The notes below the pieces were generated by a model, which saw nothing but the letters and a program-made list of their open reading frames with translations, did not search any database and was not told the DNA's origin. The position numbers were made by a program, and so were the translations under genes. This document shows, one piece after another, positions 37,385-45,499 of a stretch of 64,000 bases of DNA (positions within the stretch are counted from its first letter, which is position 1; every line of letters starts with the position of its first letter). Source of the DNA: Roseateles subflavus (lineage in GTDB: Bacteria > Pseudomonadota > Gammaproteobacteria > Burkholderiales > Burkholderiaceae_C); contig NZ_JASVDS010000001.1 of NCBI RefSeq assembly GCF_030285365.1, positions 806,001 through 870,000 of the forward strand. Reading direction: 5' to 3'.

Positions 37385-39037
37385 ATGCTGCCCTGGCTCA
37401 GAACCGTCGACGACTTCTTCCCCCTGCGTTACCTCAGCTGGTGGCTGTGCGGCCTGGGTGCGGTGCTCAGCGCCGTGGGCACCTGGTACTTCTGGCCGGC
37501 CTGGCCATGGTTCATCCTCTTCATGGGCCTGAGCCTGCTGGGCTTCCGCGACGTGCGCCAGACCAAGCGGGCGGTCCTGCGCAACTACCCAGTGATCGGG
37601 CACCTGCGCTTCCTGCTGGAGTACATCCGGCCGGAGATGCGGCAGTACTTCATCGAGGCCGACAACGAGGCCACGCCCTTCTCCCGCCAGCAGCGATCGC
37701 TCGTCTACCAGCGCGCCAAGGGCGAGCCCGACAAGCGCCCCTTCGGCACGCAGAAGGACGTCGGCGCCGCGGGCTACGAATGGATCAACCACTCCATGCA
37801 GCCCACCGTGCTGCCGGGCCACGACTTCCGCATCACCATCGGCGAGGAACGCGCGCAGCCCTACTCGGCCAGCGTGTTCAACATCTCCGCGATGAGCTTC
37901 GGCGCGCTGTCGGCCAACGCCATCCTCGCGCTCAACGCCGGGGCGAGGCAGGGCGGCTTCGCGCATGACACGGGCGAGGGCTCCATCAGCCCCTACCACC
38001 GCCAGCACGGCGGAGACCTGATCTGGGAGATCGGCTCCGGCTACTTCGGCTGCCGCACGCCGGAGGGGCGCTTCGACCCGGAGAAGTTCGCGGCCAACGC
38101 GAACGACCCGCAGGTCAAGCTCATCGAGATCAAGCTCAGCCAGGGCGCGAAGCCGGGCCACGGCGGGGTGCTGCCCGGCGCGAAGGTGACGCCGGAGATC
38201 GCCGCCACGCGCGGCGTGCCCGTGGGCGAGGACTGCAACTCGCCGGCTGCCCACACGGCCTTCTCGACGCCGATGGAGCTGATGCACTTCATCGCCGAGC
38301 TGCGCCGGCTCTCGGGCGACAAGCCGGTGGGCTTCAAGCTGTGCATCGGCCACCCCTGGGAGTGGTTCGCCCTGGCCAAGGCCATGCAGGAGACCGGCAT
38401 CGTGCCGGACTTCATCGTGGTGGACGGCGCCGAGGGCGGCACGGGCGCCGCGCCCCTGGAGTTCACGGACCACGTCGGCGCGCCGCTGCAGGAAGGGCTG
38501 CTGCTGGTGCACAACACGCTGGAGGGCCTCGGGCTGCGCGAGCGGGTGCGCATCGGCTGCGCGGGCAAGGTCGTCAGTGCCTTCGACATCGCCCGCGCGA
38601 TGGCGCTCGGCGCCGACTGGTGCAACTCGGCGCGGGGCTTCATGTTTGCGCTGGGCTGCATCCAGGCGCAGGCCTGCCATACCGGCAGCTGCCCCACGGG
38701 GGTCACCACGCAGGACCCGCTGCGCCAGCAGGCGCTCGTCGTGCCGGACAAGGCCGAGCGTGTCTACCGCTTCCACCGCAACACGCTGCACGCGCTGCAG
38801 GAGCTGGTGCAGGCGGCGGGGCTCCTGCATCCGGGCGAGATCAGCGCGAACCACATCGTCCACCGCATCAGCCCGCACGAGGTGCGGCTGCTGACCACGC
38901 TGCTGCCCTTCGTGCGGCCCGGCGCCCTGCTGGAGGGCGAGCTGCCGGGTGCCGTGTTCAAGACCTACTGGCCCATGGCCAGCGCGGCCAGCTTCGAGCC
39001 GGCGCGCCCGTTGCGCCGCGGCTTCCACGGGCTTTGA
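37385..39037 (+). CDS. FMN-binding glutamate synthase-like protein
   Basis: 550 residues. Two N-terminal TM segments (~15-60) are followed by a glutamate-synthase alpha2-like FMN barrel. The motifs are ISAMSFGALSANAI, NAGARQGGFAHDTGEG, SQGAKPGHGGVLPG, VVDGAEGGTGAAP and a CIQAQACHTGSCPTGVTT cysteine cluster for an iron-sulfur centre. It lacks the amidotransferase domain, so it is not a complete glutamate synthase; stand-alone members of this family have an uncertain reaction. The ATG at 37385 has GAGGAGAC upstream. It is divergent from sppA. Confidence 0.93.
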   Translation: MLPWLRTVDDFFPLRYLSWWLCGLGAVLSAVGTWYFWPAWPWFILFMGLSLLGFRDVRQTKRAVLRNYPVIGHLRFLLEYIRPEMRQYFIEADNEATPFSRQQRSLVYQRAKGEPDKRPFGTQKDVGAAGYEWINHSMQPTVLPGHDFRITIGEERAQPYSASVFNISAMSFGALSANAILALNAGARQGGFAHDTGEGSISPYHRQHGGDLIWEIGSGYFGCRTPEGRFDPEKFAANANDPQVKLIEIKLSQGAKPGHGGVLPGAKVTPEIAATRGVPVGEDCNSPAAHTAFSTPMELMHFIAELRRLSGDKPVGFKLCIGHPWEWFALAKAMQETGIVPDFIVVDGAEGGTGAAPLEFTDHVGAPLQEGLLLVHNTLEGLGLRERVRIGCAGKVVSAFDIARAMALGADWCNSARGFMFALGCIQAQACHTGSCPTGVTTQDPLRQQALVVPDKAERVYRFHRNTLHALQELVQAAGLLHPGEISANHIVHRISPHEVRLLTTLLPFVRPGALLEGELPGAVFKTYWPMASAASFEPARPLRRGFHGL

Positions 39038-39176
39038 CGCGGATCAGCATCCGTGCCGAGCCCCGCGCCTGCGGGGTGGTCAAGGCCCTCCGATTGGGGA
39101 GAATCCGCGGCTTGTAACGAATTGCACGCCCGTCGTGCCGGCCCGTCCTTCCCTGTCGCCGTTCCCGTCCGCGCCC

Positions 39177-39866
39177 ATGTCCTCGGTCTTCCTGCTTCGC
39201 CACAGCCAGCGCTCCCTGCAGCGCGCGGCGCTGGACTTGGCGGACACCGGCTGGCAGTGCCTCGGCACCAGCCAGCACTGGCAGGAGGCGGCCGCCAGCC
39301 TGCGGCATGCCATGCCGGCCTATCTGGTCAGCGATCTGCACCTGAGCGACGGCCATGCCAGCTGCCTGCTCCAGCAGCTGAGCGCCCTGCCACCCGGCGT
39401 CGTGCGCCCGCGCGTGCTGCTGATCAGCGACGCGGTCGATGAGCTGACGCTCTTCCCCACGCTCAGCAGCGGCGGCCATGCCTATCACCTGGACCAGCCC
39501 CGCGGCCCCAGCCTGCAGGACAGCCTGCAGGCGCTGGAGCAGGGGCGGGCGCGCATGTCCCCGGCGATCGCGCGGGAGGCGCTGCACAGCTTCGGCGCCC
39601 CGCGCCGGCCCGTGAGCGAGGCTCGCCGCCTCGAGGCCGGGCTGGACCGTCAGCCCCTGGCGATGCTGAGCCTCATCAGCCGCGCGGAGCAGGCCCTGCT
39701 GAGCCTGCTGTCCCACGGCCTGCTGGTCGAGGAGATCGCCGACGCGTGGTACGTGCTGCGTGAGGAGGTGGAGCGCCGCATCGCCCGCCTCTATCGCAAG
39801 TTGCATGCGCTGTGCCCGCCGGCCCATGTGATGGCGGGCGGCGACCGCTGCCTGCTCCCGGCCTGA
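39177..39866 (+). CDS. Atypical response regulator with LuxR-like HTH
   Basis: 229 residues. The N-terminal ~130 look like a receiver fold: a candidate phospho-acceptor Asp in YLVSDLHLSDG and a Ser in VLLISD. The acidic pair expected after the first strand is missing (VFLLRHSQRS) and no clear terminal Lys is seen, so phosphorylation may be lost. The C-terminal ~65 (LSLISRAEQALLSLLSHGLLVEEIADAWYVLREEVERRIARLYRKL) follow the GerE HTH layout but are diverged. Start ATG at 39177. It is a single gene; no partner kinase is adjacent. Confidence 0.78.
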   Translation: MSSVFLLRHSQRSLQRAALDLADTGWQCLGTSQHWQEAAASLRHAMPAYLVSDLHLSDGHASCLLQQLSALPPGVVRPRVLLISDAVDELTLFPTLSSGGHAYHLDQPRGPSLQDSLQALEQGRARMSPAIAREALHSFGAPRRPVSEARRLEAGLDRQPLAMLSLISRAEQALLSLLSHGLLVEEIADAWYVLREEVERRIARLYRKLHALCPPAHVMAGGDRCLLPA

Positions 39867-39898
39867 CCCCGATCTGACGCGTCACGCGCCCACGGCGC

Positions 39899-40528
39899 TC
39901 AGGCGCTGGGCGGTGCCGTGTCGATGAAGCTCTGGCGCGTGCCCAGCTTGGCGAGGTGACGCGCCAGGTTCGGGTGGTCCTCACGCCACGTGATGGCGGG
40001 GAAGCGGAAGTCCAGGTAGGCCAGGGCGCAGCCGGTGGCGATGTCCGCGAGGCTGAAGTGGTTGCCCGAGCACCAGGGCTTCTCGCCCAGGCCGAGGCTC
40101 ATGGCCTTGAGGGCGGCTTCCATCTTTTCCAGCTGGCGATCGATCCAGGCGGCGCTGCGCTGGGCCTCGGTGCGGCCGGACCAGGTCTGTTCCATGCGGG
40201 CGAGGATGGCGGCGTCCAGCAGGCCGTCGGCCAGGGCCTCCCAGGTGCGGACCTCGGTGCGCTCGCGGCCACGCTCGGGAATGAGCTTGCCCACGGGCGA
40301 CAGCGTGTCCACATACTCCACGATCACGCGCGAGTCGAAGACCGCACCGCTGATGGAGTCCTGCCCTTCCATGACCAGGCAGGGCACCTTGCCCAGCGGG
40401 TTCATCTTCATGATGGCATCGGACGCCCAGACGTCTTCCAGCACGAACTGGTAGTCGAGCTTCTTCTCCGCCATCACGATGCGGACCTTGCGGACGTAGG
40501 GACTGGTAAGGGAACCGATGAGTTTCAT
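39899..40528 (-). CDS. Glutathione S-transferase family protein
   Basis: 209 residues. The N-terminal thioredoxin fold MKLIGSLTSPYVRKVRIVMAEKKLDYQFV with the catalytic Ser/Thr region (TSPYVRK), the cis-Pro segment GKVPCLVM and ISGAVFDSRVIVEYVD (glutathione gamma-glutamyl site) are present. An all-helical C-terminal domain follows with FSLADIATGCALAYLDFR. It resembles the YibF/YfcF-type GSTs. The substrate is unknown. Confidence 0.94.
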   Translation of the reverse strand: MKLIGSLTSPYVRKVRIVMAEKKLDYQFVLEDVWASDAIMKMNPLGKVPCLVMEGQDSISGAVFDSRVIVEYVDTLSPVGKLIPERGRERTEVRTWEALADGLLDAAILARMEQTWSGRTEAQRSAAWIDRQLEKMEAALKAMSLGLGEKPWCSGNHFSLADIATGCALAYLDFRFPAITWREDHPNLARHLAKLGTRQSFIDTAPPSA

Positions 40529-40770
40529 GTGTGGGCAGGGGACTGCTGTCCTCGTTTCGGCGCGATTCTAGGGGCAGAGCCCCCGGCACTCGCTGACAGA
40601 GTGTGGCCAATCCGGGCCCCGCATGGGGGATTGAAGAAGGGCAGGAAAGCACGGCTTGTCAGCGCAGGGGCGCGTGGCGACACTCCTGCCCGCAATGCAA
40701 GCCCCGCGCCCGCGCCTCATTTCGGTGCGGTGCGCCGCCTGACCCCCTCCTGCCGGATCGGCACGCCCTC

Positions 40771-41334
40771 ATGAGCTCCACATCCCCCGCCCCCGCCGTC
40801 CCGCCTGCCGTCACCCTGCGGCATGTCACGGAGTCCGACATGCCGCTGCTGATCCGCGCCGTGACGGATCCCGCCTGGCGCGGCGCCTTCCTGCCCAGCC
40901 GGATCACGTCGCCCGCCACGCTGTGGCAGCGCTTCCGCGAGAACGGCTTCTCCAGCGAGGACATGGAGCGCCTGATGATCGTCAACGCCGAGGGGCGCGT
41001 CGTGGGCGACGTCGTGCACTTCCCGGCCCACCGCTACTCCACGGCCCGGGAGATCGGCTGGACGGTGTTCGACCCCGCCGACCGCAACCAGGGCTACGGC
41101 GCGGCCGGCGCCCGCGCGCTGGTGGACTATCTCTTCCGCAGCCTGCCCATCCACCGCCTGTGCTGCAGCCTCTCGCCCGACAACCTGGCCTCCGCCCGCG
41201 TGGCGCAGAAGGCGGGCTTCCATTGCGAGGGCCTGATGCGTGGCGTGGTGTTCTGCGCCGGCGAGTACCTCGACGGAGAGTTCTACGGCATGACCCGGGA
41301 CGACTGGCGCCTGGCCGGGCAGGGCGCCAACTGA
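40771..41334 (+). CDS. GNAT family N-acetyltransferase (RimJ/RimL-like)
   Basis: 187 residues. The opening VTLRHVTESDMPLLIRAVTD, the central EIGWTVFDPADRNQGYGAAGARALVDYLF (acetyl-CoA-binding Q/RxxGxG/A loop) and CSLSPDNLASARVAQKAGFHCEGLMRG are characteristic of RimJ/RimL-type acetyltransferases. The start at 40771 (MSSTSPAP) is favoured because the frame upstream is non-coding. The substrate is unknown. Confidence 0.92.
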   Translation: MSSTSPAPAVPPAVTLRHVTESDMPLLIRAVTDPAWRGAFLPSRITSPATLWQRFRENGFSSEDMERLMIVNAEGRVVGDVVHFPAHRYSTAREIGWTVFDPADRNQGYGAAGARALVDYLFRSLPIHRLCCSLSPDNLASARVAQKAGFHCEGLMRGVVFCAGEYLDGEFYGMTRDDWRLAGQGAN

Positions 41335-41354
41335 CGCCCCGAGTCCGGCGGCCC

Positions 41355-41376
41355 GATGCTTGAGGCCTGAAGCATC
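41355..41376. repeat. Inverted repeat between GNAT gene and blaI-like gene
   Basis: GATGCTT and AAGCATC flank GAGGCCTG, a 7-bp stem hairpin 21 bp after the GNAT stop. It may terminate the GNAT transcript, although only a weak T-bearing stretch follows. Confidence 0.4.
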
Positions 41377-41393
41377 CGGTTTCAGAAGAAAAG

Positions 41394-41414
41394 TTCTAGA
41401 CAGGTTGTTCTAGA
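41394..41414. promoter_or_regulatory. Putative BlaI-type operator
   Basis: TTCTAGA occurs twice, separated by CAGGTTG (14-bp period), each copy containing the palindrome TCTAGA. It lies 8-20 bp before the possible blaI starts, in the only A/T-rich stretch of the region, so repressor binding would block the promoter. It is the likely autoregulatory site for the BlaI-like protein. Confidence 0.6.
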
Positions 41415-41433
41415 TGCGGCTATGCTGCCCGCC

Positions 41434-41832
41434 ATGAAGACAGCGTCCCCCCTTTCCGCGGCGCCGGCTCCCAAGCCGACGCCTGCCGAGCTGGATCTCC
41501 TGCGCGTGCTCTGGCGCATCGGTGCGGCCGATGCCCGGCAGGTCCACGAGGCCCTGCTCGCCGAGCGCCCCGAGGCCAGCTACGCCACCGTGCTGCGCCA
41601 GCTGCAGCTGATGCATGCCAAGGGCCTCGTCGAGCGCGACGAAGCCTGCCGGCCGCACCAGTACGCGGCCGCCCAGGCCCAGCAGACGCTGCAGACCCAT
41701 CTGCTCAAGGACCTCATCGCCAAGGCCTTCGCCGGCTCGGGCAAGGCGCTGGTGATGGCCGCGCTCAAGGGCCATGTCAGCCGCAAGGAGCGTGACGAGA
41801 TCCGTCGCCTGCTGCAGGGGGACGAGGCGTGA
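41434..41832 (+). CDS. BlaI/MecI family transcriptional repressor
   Basis: 132 residues from ATG 41434 (an ATG at 41422 would add four). The winged-helix motif PTPAELDLLRVLWRIGAADARQVHEALLAER followed by SYATVLRQLQLMHAKGLVERDE is the standard BlaI/MecI DNA-binding domain. A short helical C-terminal dimerisation region has the likely cleavage zone for the partner peptidase. Its stop overlaps the GTG start of the blaR1-like gene by 4 bases. With the operator upstream it should repress its own operon until the sensor-protease cuts it. Confidence 0.93.
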   Translation: MKTASPLSAAPAPKPTPAELDLLRVLWRIGAADARQVHEALLAERPEASYATVLRQLQLMHAKGLVERDEACRPHQYAAAQAQQTLQTHLLKDLIAKAFAGSGKALVMAALKGHVSRKERDEIRRLLQGDEA

Positions 41833-43751
41833 GCGCGATGCTGGAACTTCTCGATTCCCTGCCCTGGCTGCCCGCGCTGGGCTGGGCGCTGCTGAACTTC
41901 GTCTGGCAGGGCGCGCTGATCGGCCTGCTGATCGCCGGGGCCCTGCGCCTGCTGGCCCAGGCGCCGGCACGCCACCGCTACCTGGTCTGCGGGCTGGGCC
42001 TGCTGTGGTGCCTGGCACTGCCGCTGAGCGCCTGCTGGCAGGCCTGGGCGGCCGCGCCGGGCGAGCTGGAGCAGGCGCTCGAATTCAGCAGTGAGCTGCT
42101 GTGGATGCAGGCCATGACCGAGCTCATGCCGCAGGTGGTGCTGGCCTGGGGCGTGGGCGTGCTGCTGATGAGCCTGCGCCTGGCAGGTGGCCTGTGGTGG
42201 GTGCGGGGGCTGCGCCGCGAGGCCTGCCCGGCGCCGGCCGCGTGGCAGGTCCGCCTGGAGCAGCTGGCCCGCCGCCTGGGCCTGCGCCGTCCCGTGCGGC
42301 TGCTGCTCTCGGACCGCGTCACTGGCCCGGTGGCTCTGGGCCTGTGGCGGCCGCTGGTGATCCTGCCGTGCAGCCTGCTGAGCCACCTGCCACCGCCGCT
42401 CGTGGAGGCGCTGCTGGCCCACGAGCTGGCCCATGTGCGCCGCTGGGACTACGGCATCAACCTGCTGCAAAGCCTGGCGGAGGCGCTGCTGTTCTTCCAC
42501 CCGGTCGTGTGGTGGCTGTCCGAACGCATGCGGATCGAGCGCGAGCAGGTGGCCGACGCTCTCGCGGCCCAGGCCCTGCCCCAGCCCCGCGACCTGGCCC
42601 GCGCGCTCCAGCAGTTGAACGACTGGCAGCTGCAGGCGGCCCGGCCGGATGACGAGGCCTGGCTGCAGCACCCGCTGCCGTCCATGCCCCTGGTCCAGGC
42701 GGCCCAGGGCAGCCGCGGCGGCCTGCTGCTGCGCCGGGTGCGCGGCCTGCTGCAGCCGCGCGAGCGCCTGCCGGCCTGGAAGCTGGCCCTGCCGACGCTG
42801 CTCGTGGCGCTGGGCGGCCTGCTGGCCCAGGCACAGGCCAAGGTCAACGCCCGGGTCGAGGCCGAGCCGGCCGTGGTGGCCGCTCTGCCCCAGCCGGCGC
42901 CCTCGGCACCCGCCGCGCCGGTCTCCGCGCCGGCCTCCCTGCCGCTGCCCGACGCCACCGCCGCCACCGCCGCCACCGCCGTACTGGCGGCCCCGCCCGC
43001 CAGCGTCAACACCGGCTGGCGCCTGCCCGTCAACGCGCGCCATGCCATGGTGATCGAGGAGGGCAGCGGCCGCGTGCTGATGGCCAAGAACGCCGACGAG
43101 ACCGTGCCCATCGCCTCGCTGACCAAGCTGGTGACGGCCATGGTCGTGCTGGACGCCCGCCAGGACCCGCAGGAGCAGCTGCGCATCGAGGACGCGGATG
43201 TCGACCGCCTCAAGCACAGCGCGTCCTATCTCAAGGTGGGCGCCCGGCTGCCGCGCGAGGTGGCGCTCAAGCTGGCGCTGATGTCCTCCGAGAACCGCGC
43301 CGCCTCCGCGCTGGCGCGGGCCTACCCGGGCGGGCTCGAGGGCTTCCGGCAGGCCGTGCGGCGCAAGCTCCAGAGCCTGGGCCTGCAGCACACCGTGATC
43401 CAGGAGCCCACCGGACTCTCGCCGGAGAACGTCTCGACGGCCAGCGAGATGGCGCGCATTGCCGCGGCCGCGAGCCGCTACCAGGAGATCAACGCCATCA
43501 CCAGCAGCGCCCGCGCCAAGCTGCCGGTCAACGGCCAGGCGCGCGAGTTCCACAACACCAACCGCCTCGTGGGCCGCAAGGGCTGGGACATCCTCCTGTC
43601 CAAGACCGGCTACACCGAGGAGGCGGGCCGCTGCCTGACCATGCGCATGAAGGAGGCCGGCAAGGCCGTCACCGTCGTGCTGCTGGACGCCGACGGCTCG
43701 GCACAGCGCCTCAAGGACGCCGCCGCCATTCGCCGCTCCCTGGGCCGCTGA
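41829..43751 (+). CDS. BlaR1-like M56 metallopeptidase fused to PBP7-like S11 domain
   Basis: 640 residues, translationally coupled to blaI (GTG start at 41829; ATG at 41838 is an alternative). The N-terminal half has several TM helices and the zinc protease motif LLAHELAHVRRWDY near 197 of family M56. A last TM (~320-338) and an Ala/Pro linker lead to a C-terminal domain with all D-Ala-D-Ala endopeptidase marks: SLTKL (SxxK, ~428), SSEN (SxN, ~486) and SKTGYTEEAG (KTG, ~591), most like PbpG/PBP7. Classical BlaR1 instead carries a class-D beta-lactamase-like sensor. It probably senses beta-lactams or cell-wall peptides and cleaves the BlaI-like repressor. Confidence 0.9.
   Translation: MSAMLELLDSLPWLPALGWALLNFVWQGALIGLLIAGALRLLAQAPARHRYLVCGLGLLWCLALPLSACWQAWAAAPGELEQALEFSSELLWMQAMTELMPQVVLAWGVGVLLMSLRLAGGLWWVRGLRREACPAPAAWQVRLEQLARRLGLRRPVRLLLSDRVTGPVALGLWRPLVILPCSLLSHLPPPLVEALLAHELAHVRRWDYGINLLQSLAEALLFFHPVVWWLSERMRIEREQVADALAAQALPQPRDLARALQQLNDWQLQAARPDDEAWLQHPLPSMPLVQAAQGSRGGLLLRRVRGLLQPRERLPAWKLALPTLLVALGGLLAQAQAKVNARVEAEPAVVAALPQPAPSAPAAPVSAPASLPLPDATAATAATAVLAAPPASVNTGWRLPVNARHAMVIEEGSGRVLMAKNADETVPIASLTKLVTAMVVLDARQDPQEQLRIEDADVDRLKHSASYLKVGARLPREVALKLALMSSENRAASALARAYPGGLEGFRQAVRRKLQSLGLQHTVIQEPTGLSPENVSTASEMARIAAAASRYQEINAITSSARAKLPVNGQAREFHNTNRLVGRKGWDILLSKTGYTEEAGRCLTMRMKEAGKAVTVVLLDADGSAQRLKDAAAIRRSLGR
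42954..42980. repeat. In-frame 9-bp microsatellite in the blaR1-like gene
   Basis: GCCACCGCC is repeated three times and encodes Ala-Thr-Ala units in the linker between the protease and PBP-like halves. Because the unit is 9 bp, slippage would only change linker length. Confidence 0.8.
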
Positions 43752-43840
43752 GCCGGCGCCTTCCCACCCCGCCCGTGCAGACGGGCCGGCATGCCCGGCC
43801 CGGGCTGCCGCATGCCCGACCCACCTGTCCTCGCTCCGCC

Positions 43841-44731
43841 ATGCACCGTCTCCTGAACCTGGTCCTCGGCCTGATCTGCCTGCTGCCGCTGTGGGGCACG
43901 CCGCCCGTCGGCGCCCAGCCCGCCCCCTATGCGCTCGAGCGCACCGAGGTCCACCGCCTGCACTCGCGCGTGCTGCAGCGGGACTACGAGCTCTACATCG
44001 GCCTGCCGCCCGCAACGCCGGCCGGCGCTCGCCATCCCCTGCTCTTCGTGACCGACGCGCCAGTGGGCTTTCCGGTGATCCATGCGATGGCGCGGCGCCT
44101 CTCGCATGAGGGCCTGCAGGCGCAGCAGATGGTGCTGGTCGGCCTGTCCTATGCCGTGGGCGACAGCCCCACGGTGAGCCGCAACCGGGACTACACACCC
44201 AGCCAGCGCGCCTCCGCCGCCGAGGACAGCAGCGTGCGCTACGGCGAGGCCGAGGCCTATGTGCGTTTCCTGCGCGAGGAGGTGCTGCCCTACCTTGCCG
44301 CCCATGTGCCGCAGGCCGATCCCGCGCGCCGCTACTTCGCCGGTCACTCCTACGGCGGCCTCTTCGGGGCGCATGTGCTGCTGCATCACACGGATCTCTT
44401 CCAGCGCTACATCCTCAGCAGCCCCTCGCTGTGGTTCGACCAGGAGCGGCTGCTGCGCGAGGCCGACGCGCGGGCGGCCCGCCGCCAGCCGCTGAAGGCG
44501 CAGGTGCTGCTGCTGGCGGGCGAGCGGGAGCAGTCCGCGCCGGGCCGCCGGCCGCGCCCGGGCGTGGAGGCGGACGGCGACATCGTCGGCAACACCCGCC
44601 GCTTCGAGCGCGCGCTGCGACAGCTGCCGGGTCTCCAGGTGCAGCGGCAGATCGTGCCGGACGAGGACCACCTCTCCGTCTTCCCCAGCGCGATGGTGCG
44701 CGGGATGCGATGGGCGTTTCCGGGTCGCTGA
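43841..44731 (+). CDS. Secreted alpha/beta-hydrolase (esterase D-like)
   Basis: 296 residues with a signal peptide (about 1-25, ending in VGAQP). The fold matches the esterase/IroE-like group: YELYIGLPP, LLFVTDA, the nucleophile elbow FAGHSYGGLFG near 168, and a C-terminal PDEDHLSVFP with the catalytic His. Such proteins hydrolyse esters, in some cases siderophore esters. It starts 89 bp after the blaR1-like gene on the same strand and could share its regulation. The substrate is unknown. Confidence 0.88.
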   Translation: MHRLLNLVLGLICLLPLWGTPPVGAQPAPYALERTEVHRLHSRVLQRDYELYIGLPPATPAGARHPLLFVTDAPVGFPVIHAMARRLSHEGLQAQQMVLVGLSYAVGDSPTVSRNRDYTPSQRASAAEDSSVRYGEAEAYVRFLREEVLPYLAAHVPQADPARRYFAGHSYGGLFGAHVLLHHTDLFQRYILSSPSLWFDQERLLREADARAARRQPLKAQVLLLAGEREQSAPGRRPRPGVEADGDIVGNTRRFERALRQLPGLQVQRQIVPDEDHLSVFPSAMVRGMRWAFPGR

Positions 44732-44759
44732 TCCTGCCGCGGGTGCCGCCCTGGCGGGC

Positions 44760-45269
44760 TCAGAGCACCCGGTGCGTGGCCGTGTCGCCGTAGAGCGACT
44801 CGTAGCGCAGCGTGATCGACAGGCGCTTGAGCAGGGCCTGCAGCTGCGTGCTGTTCATCTTGCAGGCCTCGCCTGCGGAGGACAGGACCTGCTGGCGCTG
44901 GTTGACACGGTAGAAGTGCACCAGGCTGCCGGTGCCCATGCAGCGGCCGTCGAGCCCGAGGGCCTGGACCGCCTCCACCGTGCTGTGCACGGGCCGGCCG
45001 TCCACCCGGATGTCGGCCTCGGTGACGCGCGCCGGGCCGAGGCCGCTGTTCTGGACCAGGATCATCCAGCCGCCGTCGAGCTCGGTGTTGATCTCGTGAT
45101 CCAGGATGGGCTGCACCATCAGCCGGTTGTGCTTCTGGAGGGCATAGCCCTGCCACAGCGTGGCGGCGAGCGCGCAGATCGACACCACCATGGTCCGGGT
45201 GCGGATCGCATGGATGGTGGCCCAGCGGGCGCCGCGGCGGGGGGCGGAGGGGTCGGAAGGAGCTGACAT
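44760..45269 (-). CDS. Membrane-anchored hypothetical protein
   Basis: 169 residues with one TM helix (~27-45) after a short basic N terminus. The remainder is probably periplasmic and beta-rich (LDGGWMILVQNSGLGPARVTEADIRVDGRPVHS), resembling small Ig-like or stress-sensor ectodomains. There are two Cys residues (GRCMG, EACKMN) that could pair. No family is recognised. It stands alone between two + strand genes. Confidence 0.82.
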   Translation of the reverse strand: MSAPSDPSAPRRGARWATIHAIRTRTMVVSICALAATLWQGYALQKHNRLMVQPILDHEINTELDGGWMILVQNSGLGPARVTEADIRVDGRPVHSTVEAVQALGLDGRCMGTGSLVHFYRVNQRQQVLSSAGEACKMNSTQLQALLKRLSITLRYESLYGDTATHRVL

Positions 45270-45499
45270 GGCCAGGCGATGGATCGGGGAGGCCGGATTC
45301 TGCCGCGCCGGGCGGCCCTTGCCGTGAAGTCAGGGCCCCGGTGTGCCGCCTCCCTTGCCCCTGCCGCCCAGACGGCCCGGCGGCGAATCCGGGCGGTCTG
45401 GTCGGCGAATCTGCCACTTGGTCGCAAGCCGCTGGCGCCGCGGCGGCTGCTCACTAGCATGCCGCTCCAACCGGCCGGGGAGGCTGGCAAGGAGAAGAC

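Noticed and set aside
37385-39037. Complete glutamate synthase large subunit
   Set aside because: It has only the FMN-binding synthase-like part; the amidotransferase domain is absent.
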